Part shown: positions 43,560 to 56,346 of the stretch, piece by piece
How the letters are laid out: every line of letters begins with the position of its first letter
Numbering within the stretch: the stretch's first letter is position 1
Source: Piper betle
Lineage: Eukaryota; Streptophyta; Magnoliopsida; Piperales; Piperaceae
Assembly: GCA_033002965.1 (NCBI GenBank)
Contig: JAURVB010004899.1
Location: 19,894-83,893, forward strand
DNA length: 64,000 nucleotides
Direction: 5' to 3'
Notes under the pieces: generated by a model
Databases searched by the model: none
What the model was told of the DNA's origin: nothing
Seen by the model: the letters and a program-made list of their open reading frames with translations, nothing else
Position numbers and translations under genes: made by a program

Positions 43560-44690
43560 GTTCACATGTAAATTCAGAGTGAACACCGAGCATGATCACT
43601 TATTCTACAACTGGTGTATGTAACTATCCTTTTAATTTGTTCATTTGCCTTGCGAGATTATGGGTGAGCAGCAAGCATTGTCCCCCATGAGTTCGTCTGT
43701 GTGTTGGTGTGCTAGATTAGCAATTGAAAAGTTGGGTTTGTCTATTTGATGTTCATAGTCCATTCATTATTGTTCTTGCTTACAAGTTACAAATGAGCAC
43801 TGTCACTTCCAAAACCTTAAAAAACAGGTTTTGCCATTGCTGGCAGGCTATGACGAATCAAAACAAAGCCACATTTTTAGCAATGGAGTAAGAATCTATA
43901 ACATAAAAATCCATCATTTATAGAAGATAATATAGATAAATACAAGCTAAATTGGCGGGATAATGAATCAAATTCGAAGCCAAATAAGAGGAACTTTGGT
44001 GTGATATTAAAAAAAGAGAGGATAAGTTAATTAAAGTACGAGAAATATTTTAAAAATATAATAAAAATACTTCTCTCGCAGAATCTTATTTACTTCAATA
44101 TTTTTCAAAAAATTAATAAAAAAATATTTTTTCCATTAAAAAGTTAATGGTTTGAATCTCACTAATTTTAATTTTTTTAAAAAATAATAAAAATATTTTC
44201 ACATAGAACGTCATGAGTTCAAATTCGCCTAATCTCAATTTTTAACTTCTTATTAATAAATGTCAATTTAATTGTCTTAAAAAATATAATAAAATAATTA
44301 ATTAATTATAATTCATCTTTTTATTTAAATAAAGAGTATTTTTAAAATCAATAAATATCTATATTTAAAATATTAAATTGTTACAATTTATCTCAACATT
44401 CAATAACTAGTTTTTATATAAAATTAAAATTCATCCGATATAGGTCGCTCATTGTGCAACATTTTGCCTAATTATGCTAATGAGTCTTTTTTTAATTCAA
44501 AGGCAAACGAACACTACTAATTTCGAAGTCATAACCGAATTTAAGTCGAATAAAACTCAATTGAAAATTGGTTTAACACATCACCTCAAACAATTCGAGC
44601 TGGTTCGATCCGAGTCAAAAATCCATCTTGGGCCGGCGGTAAAATACGGTTGTTAGAAGAAAAGACTTCACCTTTTGTTTTTTTATCTTC
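43560..44690. other. Spacer between C2-domain gene and MYCBP gene
   Basis: Holds the 3' UTR of the C2-domain gene, then AT-rich DNA. Around 44090-44250 related short segments (AAAATATTTT, then GAGTTCAAATTCGCC or GGTTTGAATCTCAC) repeat loosely and may be a degraded element. No gene supported. Confidence 0.45.
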
Positions 44691-44783
44691 TCCAGACAAA
44701 CGAACACCGCCAGTCTGGTTGTCCTCATCCGACCTCTCCAATTGTCGTAGGCAACAAAGATTATTGCTTTCTCGTTCTTGGTC

Positions 44784-46788
44784 ATGGTGAGTTTCCTATG
44801 AAGTCTCTAGATTTTGTTTTGAATGGAGCTGTTTGCGTTTCTCAATTGTTGCCACTGGTAATGGCTGTGCACCACTTGGGTTTGGATCTAATGAGCCTCT
44901 TTTCATCTTTGCTTAACTCCATTTTGGTTGTGTGATCATGGGTTTTATGTGCTGCTTGTTGTATGCTTTGTTAAGGGAAATGCAGTTGACTGATTATGCG
45001 TGTTGTATGTTTTTCTCTTCCTAGCGCAAGGATTGCTCTTTTTTCTTTTTTCCTTTTTGCAGTAACTGATATGGTCTGCGCAGGAACTTGTTAATGTGCA
45101 TTTCCGGGAAGGGATGCATATTTTATTAATGCGTTCTTTATTGGTCGTACACTATAGAGAATTTGAACAGTGAGATTCTGGATGTTGGTTCGTTCTATTG
45201 GCAAATATTTGGGAAGTGAAATGCAAATTTTATGTTATTTTTTAAGGATTGAGATGGCGGCCGAGTGTTGAACTTGATTTATAGTTCATGCCTGCTAGTT
45301 TGATGTTTTGGACTTTTGCTGGATTCGAAGTTCTTACATGTGAATCCAAGACAGCTTTCTACTGTTCTTTCAAATAAACATATTTCTTATTTCTATGTTG
45401 TCCAACAGCAATGTTCTTATTTAAAATTGAAGCCCTTACATGCCCATTGAACTTCATTAATTGTGATGTGCGAAATGTGAACTATCATTATCTTTGCGTA
45501 TATATTGTCAAATTTGTTGAAGAGCTAAAAATATCATCAGTTATTGAGTAATTGCCTGAAACGTTTCTATCAAGTAGGTGGCTATCTTCAGAGTGTCAAT
45601 GCCATACCGACTAAATTTATGTTATTTCAAACCCTTTTATTTGATATCTAAAATCTTTTGCATGTTCAATTCCAGGAGAAGGAAGCAAAGAAAGAAGCTT
45701 TTAGGAGATACCTAGACTCCAGCGGAGTGCTTGATGCCCTGACTAAAGGTTATTCTACAATTCATAAATTTTAACTTTTCTAAAATTGGATTATATGATA
45801 TACTGAAAGGACCCACTGTGAATGAATGATAGTTCTTGTGGCTCTCTATGAGGAAAATGACAAGCCAGCTTCTGCCGTTGAGTAAGTTGAACATTGGTAC
45901 TTGTCTTTCTTTGTGTTTTGAACTATGTAATTAGTAAAGGTTGAGTAAGTTGAACATTGGTACTTGTCTTTCTTACTGTTTTCAACTGTGTAATTTGTAA
46001 AGGTTTGTCAAGTTGATGCATTTCAATTTATGGAATAAATCTGCTGTATTTGGACAGGTTCATCCAAAACAAATTAGGAGGTCCTACATTATCAGACTAT
46101 GAAAAGTTGCAAGCCGAGAAGGCAGATTTGCAGATTAAATATGCCGAGCTCTTGGCTGCTCACCAAGACACTTGTCGTGAGGTAGATTGTTGTTTTAAAT
46201 GATTGATTGCACAGAAACATTTCTTTTGCCATCAAAGATAAGCTTAAATGTTGCTCTTATTCCCTTTCGAGGTAATACACTCTAAGTGAACAGGTATTAT
46301 AAAACGCACAGTAATAAGAACTTAAGATGTTCTTTCTACTATTTGCCCACTTTGTTTTTATGGATGTAAAGGTGTATCTGCTTAAATGAGAGTTTAATTG
46401 TCTGTTTTTGCCAATTCTACTGGTAAAGTAAACATTCATCAAACTTCCCGAAATTGCTCCTTTTTTTACGCCAGTCACTAAGGTTCCTGCATAGTCTAGT
46501 GCGAAAATTTAATTTCTCCTTTTCAATGGATTATCCTGGTGAGTCATTTAGTTTAAAAAATTCGTCTCTTGATAGATTTGGCGTCGTGGGCACATGCAAT
46601 ATGAATCAATTTGTGTCATAAGATCATGATTATGACGAAAACTTTGGCTGTCATGGTGTACTTAAACTTCAACATTCTCATTGCTGTTTATAATTTCACA
46701 GTTGGAGGAGCTTAGGAATTCACAGCTTGGAGCAGGATCTAAAAAGGAGACATCAAGTATAGGAAATGGAAATTCAGAGGATGATTGA
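44784..46788 (+). CDS. c-Myc-binding protein homologue (MYCBP/AMY-1)
   Basis: Five exons, 44784-44786, 45676-45748, 45833-45881, 46058-46181 and 46702-46788, total 336 nt, 111 residues in one frame. The protein reads MEKEAKKEAFRRYLDSSGVL, then LTKVLVALYEEN, FIQNKLGGPTLSDYEKLQAE and a C-terminal coiled coil (ADLQIKYAELLAAHQ), as expected for the small MYCBP family, which in animals binds c-Myc and AKAPs. The plant role is not clear. The first coding exon is the ATG itself, directly followed by the donor GTGAGT; the frame closes exactly, which supports it. A 63-base duplication begins at the exon 3 donor (see the repeat at 45877). The 3' end converges on the IQD gene. Confidence 0.88.
45877..46002. 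repeat. 63-bp tandem duplication including a splice donor
   Basis: GTTGAGTAAGTTGAACATTG starts at 45877 and again at 45940. The first copy spans the exon 3/intron junction of the MYCBP gene (GA/GTAAGT), so the second copy carries a duplicate donor inside the intron. Confidence 0.9.
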
Positions 46789-47699
46789 TGCGATTTTGTG
46801 TGCAAAAGGCGAGCTGTTTCATTGATTCTGATGGAAATATTTTTTAGCTGATTGAATTCCGTTTCTGTTTGAATTACGTGGCTTTCAAAAACTGTGTTTA
46901 CTCATTTTGAGTCTGACCATTTATATTTTGAAACTATCCAAGGAGAAAAAACCCAAAAACAAAATTGCAAAGAGGGAGCGGAGCGCAGAGGAAAATCTCA
47001 CAGTTCTCGCAGTTTTAACTTCCTTCTCATCCTTATTTATGACCAAGAACAATGTTTTCACATGGATCCTAATTTACAGTCCATGTCCCCCGACCATGAC
47101 AATGTTCTCACATGATCTTAATTTACAGTCCATGTCCCCAATCTTCTTTAGGTATCTAGTGGAAGAAGAAGAAGAGAAGAAGAAGAAGCACAATGTGTGG
47201 CAAAAAATCTTGAGTCAAAAAACAAATACTACGTGGAAAAACTGTACATTGATAGACCTGCAAAGAGATCCAGGTAATTGACCCTTCACTGGAAAGAAAG
47301 AGGTTCTCTCTTGCCAATGTAATTTGCCAGTTCAAATTCACAAATGAAAAAAGTATACAACAGTCGAGCACAATTCTATACATGGGAAGCTGTCTTAAAT
47401 GAAAATAAATAAAAATGAGAATACAAACAAAGCTCATTCAACAACTTTGAATGCATCCTTGGTGATAGATTATTTATAGATCCTTCAGAAGACAGGCACA
47501 CAGGGTTGACAGTGAATTGTGCGCGCTATAATGTAATCAGTAGGTAAATTGGAGGCAGGCCATGCGACAGCAAATTCATTCCTAAATGTCACTATATTCA
47601 AAGATGCCACACTTTAATAGGAAGAAGACCTCGAGCTTGATACAGAGAATGGAAATGTGTAGCATGCCTGTATCTCAGCTTCAACATCCAGCAAAAAAT
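46789..47699. other. Convergent 3' regions of MYCBP and IQD genes
   Basis: Should contain both 3' UTRs. A (GAA)n-like run lies at 47161-47190. Open frames here (46907-47281 and 47156-47437) have no domain support. Confidence 0.45.
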
Positions 47700-50600
47700 T
47701 CATTTTGTTTGGCGTCTCTCTTGTCGTATTTTATTCCTGTCCATGGGGGATTTTTCAGCATTCAGCTCCTTTTTTCCTGTAGTTGGGTTAGGTCCATTCT
47801 TTGCATTATCATCTCTACCATCTGTTCAAAAAAATTGTGTAAGCATAAGCTTCTTATAATAACCAATGTAAAGGTTATCCCCTTGTGAATCAGATTTCAT
47901 TATGTTTACAATCTCCTCCCTTTTGGATGATTATACACTAGGATTCTCACACGACAGACTCCCCGCCAACACATTCAAGCAACAAAATTAGCATCTTGGT
48001 GTGTTGATACTCGTCAATGTTATGCATCCACTTTTTGATGACTGTTAAGTTGATACAGGATAGAATACTTATCTGCCACACTAAGCTTAAATAACACTAA
48101 GAGGTTAGACCTCAGATATAAGGGGTAGATGATATTTGCTTCCAGGCTCGTGGGAAAAAGACATTCAAACAAGCAAGTGCAGCTACTTAATCTATTTAGC
48201 ACTCACTGGAGTTTGGCAAGGACAGTCTCTTCTTTGCTTGGACATTTGGCTTTCCAGGTCTGTCTCTGGGATTGTTGTATGATCGAGAGCCAGCTATACC
48301 AGGTTTAGAATTGGCCTCTTCCACCAATTTCTCGGCAGAAATTCTTGGTTTTATCTTACCCATGCCTGCTGTGGACGTCATAAGCACATTTACAGATTTA
48401 CTTGATGAAGAGCCACTTCCATCCGAATTTGGAACCCCTTGCTTTTGAAATGTATTACTAGTGTTGACAATAGACTTTTTGGCAAATGGTTTGATTTGAT
48501 TGCTGGTTTCATTATTTTTTTCAGCTGATTTGTTCTCGTGAACTGTCACTCCATCTCTCAAATGGATGTCGAGGAAGTGGTTTTCCCATGGTCGAACAGC
48601 CATCCACCTTTCCAACCAATTCCATCCCCAGTTGTTTCTATCTGGTTCGAACCCTGGTGGTGTTGCCTGCTGTCTTGAGCCAGCTTGCCACTGAAGAGGA
48701 AAAAAAGACATAAATTGCTTTCAGTGAAAACATCCAAAAAAGCCAATAAGAAGCTGAATATGTTAGAATAGTACTTATACTGCATCCTATAACAGAATGC
48801 AGTCATACACTCTAGAGCTGCCTATTTAAAGATAAATCCAATGAAATTTACTTCAAAATTGTGAACGATGTATATTTGAGTTTTAATGAAGGATGAAAAC
48901 TAAGAAATAAAGCATAAATTGCTCCATAATTAATTTTTTAAAGGGATGCCCGTAATTATGACAATGATGATGCATAAGTTAAATAGAAGAATAAAAGCCC
49001 ACAATTTTCTCACAAGAAGCTGACAATTTTCTCACAACAAAATCACGAATACATATCCTTGAGCAGTGTGCCAGAAAACACAGTTCCACAAATAATATAA
49101 TATCATTAGTTATGGTCAAATATGGTATAGGTCAATTGATGAGCACAGCCAATCACATCAAGCCTTTCACAAAACAAAAAATTACACAAATAAGAAAATT
49201 TTCCGTAGTTAACAAACTACCTTTTAAAAACAAACAGGCAGTCTATAGGTGTTACCTGATTTGCTAAAGCATAGGCCATTGCTCTCTCACGCTTCGCAGC
49301 AGCTTCCTGCCTCTTCAACAACTTGGACTGAATCTCTTCAACGGATCCTATGCCATCACACCAGCCATCCTGCAAAAAGACAAGCCAAAGGTCAAATGCT
49401 GGATATAAAATTCAGCATTAAAAAGTAATGCCACTCTAGCCCATCAGCATTATCATCAAGGGAAAAATGTGCCAACATTAACAGTAGCTTCTACAAAGAT
49501 ACCTCAATTTCACGAACATGAGCATCATGGACTAGTTTCTGTTGCAGTTTCTGCCGCAGCTTCTGCTGAGCCAACTGGTTCTCAAGTGCCATACGAACAC
49601 GCCTTGCTCTAACACGAGCCTGAACTCTAACTAAAGCTTGCATACAACGAAGGGTAATTGCAGCTTGCTTCCTCACTGCATGACCCCTGACAAGTGCTTG
49701 CAGTCTTATTAGTCCTTTCAATGCTCTCAGAGCTCGTCTAGCCTGAACGATAATAAATATTTTAGCACTCATGTAACTTGAATAAATTTACCATCTTAAT
49801 ATTACAATGGCCATTGATCACTCTATTTCATGCATGAGAAAAGGAAACTTCTTAGCAGAACAACCAATGTAGTGAAGGAAGTATAAGAAATAGCTTCTTC
49901 GTGAAAAAGAAAAGTATGGTCACAGCAGACGGCATCCCCCAATGCTGTTACTTTTTGCAAATATGCTATATCACTAAAGAGAGAAGCCAAAAAACAGTTA
50001 AAATTGATGTTCAACTATTCTAACCAGGAATGCCCGAAATGCAGTCTGGATTCTAATGGCTGCCCACTCCTCTTTTGCATGTCTTGCATTTTCAGAAGAT
50101 GCATGTACTTGAACTGAACTTGTATATATAGCTGCAGCATTGTCACTTGAATTGTTCTTCACATCTTCAATTGATGAAACAAAATTTTGTGTGAAGTCAA
50201 TTTCAGAGATAACACCATCAAAATCAACCGAATTTTTTCTCCTATGCCAAAACTGACCTCCTGAAGGTGGTGTTTTCTGCAAACAAATCAAAGTTGTGTA
50301 TTCTCAATTCAGTGATGGAAACAAAATTGCATAATTTTGCAAACCAAAACAAACAACTTCTGATAGAATATATAGATCATTTTCAATAAAAAATTCTCGA
50401 TTACAAACATTTTAGTGCTTCACAGACGAGCTTACCTTTATCAGAAAAAACGACAATGGTCCATATATAGTCCATCCATGACTTACATTAAACTTTTTGC
50501 TTATTCTTGGCATATAAATGAGGTATTCGTTGTAATGACCCAGCTCAAGTGTTAATTGAATGACATAGTTATTTCTTTAAAAGTGATTAACCAAAGTTGA

Positions 50601-53600
50601 AGATCATAAATGTAGTGGATGTTACCTTGTTAAGTATTAGATACAAGACTAACTAATTATGAGGTCTTACATTCCACCCACTTTAAGAGAATTTTGACGT
50701 TGTAATTCCTTTTTATGGCTCATGATCCTAATTTGTGTCTAGACACAATCCCATCATCCAATATAGTCCCAGTTGGCTCTGATACCATTTAAAATGACCA
50801 GGCTCAAGTGCAAATTGATGGGGCTTAGTGTAATAATGTACATTTAAAAATATAATACTAAGTTATGGTGATGAATTATTGAAGGTTGTAATGGTTATCT
50901 TAGTGGATGAATTAATATTGGTTGTAACCATATGTGCTAGATCCGTAGAAATTCTAAGAGTTCATGTATGTGTCCTATATTAATTCACTTAAGAACTATT
51001 GAGTTAAGTTGGGAAGTTATAAGTTAATTAAGTTAGGTAACTGTATAGGAGAAAATGGATAAGAGGCGGTCTTTTACCTTTATCTTTTTACGAAACATTG
51101 GAGGTTAGGGGTGGATCTCTTCCCCTTGGGCACGATCTCTCTCACCCTTCTTGATGAGAAAAGACGTGAATTAATAGGGGCTTAAGTGTAGGCAAGATTA
51201 GATTTCAAGCTATACGTAGAAGGTTAGTAATCAACATAGTTTAATCAATCAATCATGTCATCCATATATCATGTGTTGAATCTATGTCTTCTATTTGATT
51301 TTTTTGATTGATCTATGTTATTTGATATATTATTCAGTTGAAACTATATATGATCTAATCAATGTTAAGTAATTACTCCTTAGATATATATTAGCAAGTT
51401 AAGATGTACCAGTGGCCGGTGCGCAACGATTAAGTGGTGTGATTAACTTTAGCAATATATATAGAAGTAGTTAATCAATCATTGAAAATCTAAACACTTA
51501 AATATGTTTTCATATGTGATGATCTTACATGAGTGTGGTTAATACATATATATTATGTCATGTCATTCATGCATATAAAGCACGCTCGTATATTGATACA
51601 AGAATATATGATGAATTGCATAGTAGAAGCAAAATAACGTAGTCGAGATCTTGAAGATTCGTCCTATGTATCAGGTTCATTTAGCCGTCATTTGAAGAGT
51701 TTTAAGATCCTCAATTTTATGATGTTTTGACGGTTTAAACATATTGAGTTTAGAAACTATTTTAAAAAACTCACCTATCTATGATGTTGCTATATATGAT
51801 GTAAGTAAAATGAACCAAGACAATTTTTTACTGTTTTTTGTTTTCACATGGGGTTAGACTCATGGCTCTTGAAGCCGAGTCATCCTAAAATAAGAATGAC
51901 CAAGAATATGGGCGCATACCTTGGGATTTGCGGAGCACACCCCTTAAGCAAGGGCTGCTGTGTGGAGTTGAAAAATGTAAAGTTTTCCACTTGCTACTAT
52001 CTTGACAACACTAGTGATCACAAGTGGTTTATTTATGGATGAGTTTTGCTCGGCCAAGTGTTCCCATCGAGTCATGTGTTGACTCATATGTTCACCTAAT
52101 CAAGAAGTTAAGGAACTATATATGAAAGCTACTGTTTTAGTACATAAGTTATGGTTATGTCACACAAGTTTTAATGTTTAAAACAAAGAAGTTGGAATCA
52201 GTATTTCTTATTGACGTTTAGTCTTCTTTAAATAAATAGTATTTAGTGACTCGCTGAGCACATGAACTTAATGATTATGGATATATTATGAGATTACGAG
52301 GATTCATAATAGATGGTTTGGGTATTATAATAGGATGATCCTTATGTTTATGTTCTACAACTTATATTGATGGTCATTATTAGCTTTTTTTTGTTTAATT
52401 ATTTAATTAAATTATTTTATTTATGTTTGATTATGCAATATGTATGTGGTAGCGACTTTAATTAATATATTATTAATTATATGAAATTTCAGGTCGTTAC
52501 ACTTAGTCATTTTTAAAAGTTACATAGTCATTTTTACAAAGTGGTTCATCGAAGTTAAAGATTATAAATACATATCCACTAACATACTCAGATCTTACTC
52601 GGGTACGTATTGAATGTGAGACTAACTAATTTGGGGATCGTACATTCGCAGCTTAGTACTACCTAATAGATCAAAGTGTGGAAGTACAAGACTTAAACTT
52701 ATAATTGATGGCAAAACGAGACGATGAAGAAAATTTCCATCTCTAAAACAAACAAAATTCCATCTAGAAATTTTGGAAGTAATAAGCTCAGAATAAGCCC
52801 TTATGTCTCTTTACATGTTCAACATTAGACGTGCTATGATAAGTGTGACTAGGGGTGAGCATTCAGTTGATTCAGTCCCAAAATGAATTAATCAAATTTC
52901 ATTCAGCATCCGGATTCTTGCAACAAAACCTAAACCAAATTACTCTTAAAATTGAACCAAACTGAACTGAAATATTTCAGTTAATTCGGTTTGGTAATTG
53001 AATATCCGAATTGCATAACAAGTTATAAAAAACAAATATGTTTAATTATTTAATTAAAATTAAATCATTATTTTAGTGAATATAACCATTAAATAAGTAA
53101 TTTTAAATGTATATATCATATTAAATACATAAAATTTAATGATACAAATATTATAACTTCATGATAATTAGAATAAAATATAGGTTGTGGAAATATTTTT
53201 AGAAAGATCGGTTAGTTCAGTTTATTCGGTTCGATTTGGTTCCAAACTAAAATATCTATATTCATATCGGTTTGTTTATGACCCTACCAAAAATTGAACC
53301 GAACTATTCGGGAACTGAACCAAATGGTTGATTCGGATTTGGTTTTTGGTTTTCACCAATTTATGCTCACCCCTAAGTGTGACTTCTGTGATTGAAAGAT
53401 ATTCCTATGTGATACTTATGAAACCAATAATAAGAGATGCAATAATCTATGAAATTACGCCATGAAATTTGAATTTATATATATGAGAACAACAAATGGA
53501 CAGAGGGATCAACAATGCTAATGTATTCATGCCCAAAAAGTATGACCTACTAGTAAATTATGATGATTTGGGGTGAACAAGGAGAAAGAGAAAAAATGTA

Positions 53601-53769
53601 GATCAGGGAAAGTTCACGAATCTTACTTCTTCATAAAGGTAAAAGATAATACAGAGGCCAAGGTGAAAGATCAATTTGCACTCACATTAGCATTGCTTTC
53701 AGAAGCCCTTGACTTTTCGGACTTCTTCAATCCGATCAATGTTTTAAACCACTTCCCAGAGACGCCCAT
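47700..53769 (-). CDS. IQD5: IQ67-domain protein (IQD5-type), calmodulin-binding
   Basis: Six exons, 53769-53686, 50276-50025, 49742-49503, 49369-49256, 48690-48207 and 47821-47700, total 1296 nt, 431 residues. It starts [19 protein letters not shown], the usual IQD beginning. The IQ67 region spans exons 2-3 ([13 protein letters not shown] / [20 protein letters not shown]), with a phase-0 intron inside the first IQ motif as is typical of the family. Conserved WQAGSRQQ, then [17 protein letters not shown], starts exon 5. IQD proteins bind calmodulin and sit on microtubules, plasma membrane or nucleus as scaffolds. The short last exon ([14 protein letters not shown] to QERRQTK) was found only by splicing. 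A 5' UTR exon likely lies near 54441-54640. Intron 1 (3.4 kb) is mostly transposons. The IQD5 subtype is from remembered similarity; a close paralogue is possible. Confidence 0.92.
50531..52644 (-). mobile_element. TRIM retroelement with ~141-bp LTRs, interrupted
   Basis: One LTR is 50531-50671 (plus-strand TGTAATGACCCAGCTCAAGT to GAGGTCTTACA). The other is 50790-52644, split by a solo LTR at 50829-52501. Between them lies a ~118-base interior. Read on the minus strand it begins with AATGGTATCAGAGCCA, the primer site for initiator tRNA-Met (50774-50787), and ends with a purine-rich AAAGTGGGTGGAA just before the 3' LTR. The flanks TTCGT and TTCGC differ at one base, a probable target duplication. 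No coding capacity. This is the layout of a terminal-repeat retrotransposon in miniature. Confidence 0.85.
50829..52501. mobile_element. Solo LTR (1,673 bp) nested in the TRIM
   Basis: Plus-strand ends TGTAATAATGTACATTT and AGGTCGTTACA, flanked by CTTAG at 50824-50828 and 52502-52506. It is inserted in the TRIM 5' LTR: removing it rejoins the two halves of that ~141-bp repeat. The only open frame of note (51848-52042) has no domain. Confidence 0.85.
52850..53375. mobile_element. hAT-type MITE (526 bp)
   Basis: Terminal repeats TAGGGGTGAGCAT on the left and its inverse ATGCTCACCCCTA on the right, flanked by a perfect 8-bp duplication AGTGTGAC (52842-52849 and 53376-53383). The interior has GGTTTGGTT/AACCGAAC motifs and no coding region. 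It lies in intron 1 of the IQD gene. Confidence 0.93.
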
Positions 53770-54649
53770 GTTAAGCTTGCATCAGACTAAAGCATACAAC
53801 TTCTGCACTTAAACTGTTCACAAATCAGTTCAAAGTTGCAAAATTTTCGAATGGGAGCAGAAACCAATGTTAAATGACAAGACATTGTCAATTGACAAAC
53901 AAGAAGCAACATAGACATTAATCCTCTAAATAGAATAGATTCTGCTTATTAGATCAGACAGAGAGTTGGCAAGCACAAACAAGCTAATGAATACAATCGG
54001 CGGTCAAAAGACAGAATTAATGTGGAGGAACTACCTAAGGTCCTAAAACATAACAAGGCACCTAACCAGCTGCCGGCATTTATGCGATGTGACGCACAAT
54101 TGGAGGAGGTTAACAGAGATCGAATACGTTTGACCTCTCAACCAATCAAAACAACACCAACCAAAGAACTCAACTTTATCTCCACATAGATAGATTGAAT
54201 TAATTCCACCAACTCAATTAAGATAGCTAGCATTCCAACCAAATTAGAGCAAACCCACACCACAATACAGATCAAACAATCAACAATCAAAGCAATCAAA
54301 TACAACACAAGCTTAACAGCTATACCCCAATCGAACAATAATCGGATCAACCGAGCACTAAGCTTTCCGACTCAAATCATGCTACAACACAATCAAATTC
54401 GACCCAACGAGCTCGCCCAGAAAAAAAAATTGCCCGTACCGATAAGGGGTTGACGTTGGAAAGAAGGAAATCAATGGAAGGGCGAGCGAGAATTTGGATC
54501 ATGGAGGAAGAGATGGTTGCTTCGCTGCATTGACTACCATCGCCATTTATCCTCTTGTCTTTGCTCTCGCTTGCTTTGTCTGGTTCGGGGGACGGCAAAG
54601 GTGCGACCTTTCTTCACTTCTACCACACTTCCCTTTATAATAAAAGAAA

Positions 54650-55908
54650 GAGATAGAGGCGAGTTGCAGGTGGTGGCTGCCTTAAAAAACATGATTGAGA
54701 GGGGAAAAAAAGTTGATTTGGGTTAGCGAGGGTATTATAATTTAATCGAGTTGAGTCGAATACGATTATAATTTATTTAATATAATTAAAATAAATTAAA
54801 TTTTATATTTAATTATATTTTTTACAAGGTATTTTAATGTAGTCTGATTAAATTTGTATATAATTTAATTAAATTTAATTGAGCTTTTCGATGACTCTGT
54901 TAAATTTAAATACGGTTCTTTTGTTATATGTGTGATATTAATTCAACACATTTACTTACATACTGCATATATTTTATGATAATTTTGTTCAGATTTATCG
55001 GATGTTAATGCGTTTTACTTATACAGTTTTGCCGTAGTTAAAAATTTAAAATACATGGCAAAAAAAGATTTTTTTATTATATTTTAATAAAGTTAATTTT
55101 TGCTAAAAAAAGAACAAAATGTTTTTGCTTTTGCTTTTAACTCAATTTTAATTATTTCTTAGTACAAATACATTATTGGCTTTAAATATGAGTTTTTAAG
55201 GTAGTATATGGAAGGAGTATTCTAACTTTATCCAAAGGTTTTTCCTATGGAAGAAACTTGTCTCATTTAAAAAATAAAGTTTAATACATTTTAAACTTGT
55301 AAATGATTTATCTTCTCTTTATTTATCTCAACTTAATATTTAATTATACATGTATTGACAAAGTAATTCTACAATTATATTCTTTACTAGTTTCTAAAAA
55401 AATTATATTTTTGTTTGTAAGGTGTAAAATCTTAACTATAAATTTGGGTTTCAACTGAAAATTAATGAAATTAAATCCAAAACCAGTATGAACTTTCAAA
55501 ATAGATTCTCAAGCCGCTCAAACGCCACTCAAGTAAATAATGTTTGATGTGAGGTAAAGTTTGAGATATTGTGAAAACAAATTAAGCATTAAAAAAATTA
55601 TATTCAATTTTTCTCGACTCAACAATGATACATGTTACATATTTAAAAAATACATATATAACTCAATTAAAAGTGTTAAATAAATGATTATATTAAATTA
55701 TATATAGTTCGCTTAAATACAATTTATTACATACTTAAATTAAATATCGATCAGAATTTGACCTAACTAGCTTCCTAGATGAGCATCTTAGGCCCGAGTT
55801 GATTTTTTATTTTTAAAAATAGTTAAAATTCTAATTACCTTAAATATTATAATTATGCAAAAAAAAACTTAACATCGTAATAAAAAAATGTTCATCAATT
55901 AAACATCC
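54650..55908. other. AT-rich spacer
   Basis: Between the 5' leader of the IQD gene (about 54441-54640, minus) and the leader of the glycosyltransferase gene. Strongly AT-rich. No gene or clear repeat supported. Confidence 0.5.
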
Positions 55909-56091
55909 GTGGGCCCCACCCCAGAGGAGGGACCCATGTCTCCCTCCCCTTCACAAAATCCGGTTACCTTGATCTCCCCTTTCCCCATTCTTCACTTCCC
56001 CCTTCGAAAAAAGAAAAAAAACAAAAAAAAAGATCCATCTTCTGAGTCGCCATCTCTCTTCTTCCTTGATCCCATCCTCCCCCCCAAAAGC

Positions 56092-56172
56092 ACACTCTCT
56101 TCTCTTCTCTTCTCTTCTCTTCTCTTCTCTTCTCCTCTCTCCTCTCCTCTCTTCTCCTCTCCTCTCCTCTCG
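56092..56172. repeat. Pyrimidine microsatellite (CTTCT/CTCCT)n in 5' leader
   Basis: A run of CTTCT- and CTCCT-type units in the 5' UTR of the GT14-like gene, about 175 bases before its ATG. CT-rich leader repeats are common in plant promoters and 5' UTRs and may modulate expression, but that is inference. Confidence 0.9.
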
Positions 56173-56346
56173 GAAAGACCCAATCTTTCTCGCCTTAGGG
56201 CCGCCATTAACTCAGCTGCCGGAGCGGCTGCGCCGGCTATGAAATGAACCTTTCTTCTCATTTTGGGTCGCTCGGCGAGTGAAGGGCTGTGCCTTGCGAA
56301 AGATACCATTTTTATAGGAGGGGAAGCTTTTCCTTCGGTGGTGGTC

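Noticed and set aside
46907..47437. Open frames of 93-124 codons between MYCBP and IQD genes
   Set aside because: Overlap a (GAA)n run and 3' UTR sequence; no family similarity.
50774..50787. TGGCTCTGATACCA as part of a tRNA-Met gene
   Set aside because: Only the 3' tRNA-like 14 bases are present; position and orientation fit a retroelement primer binding site.
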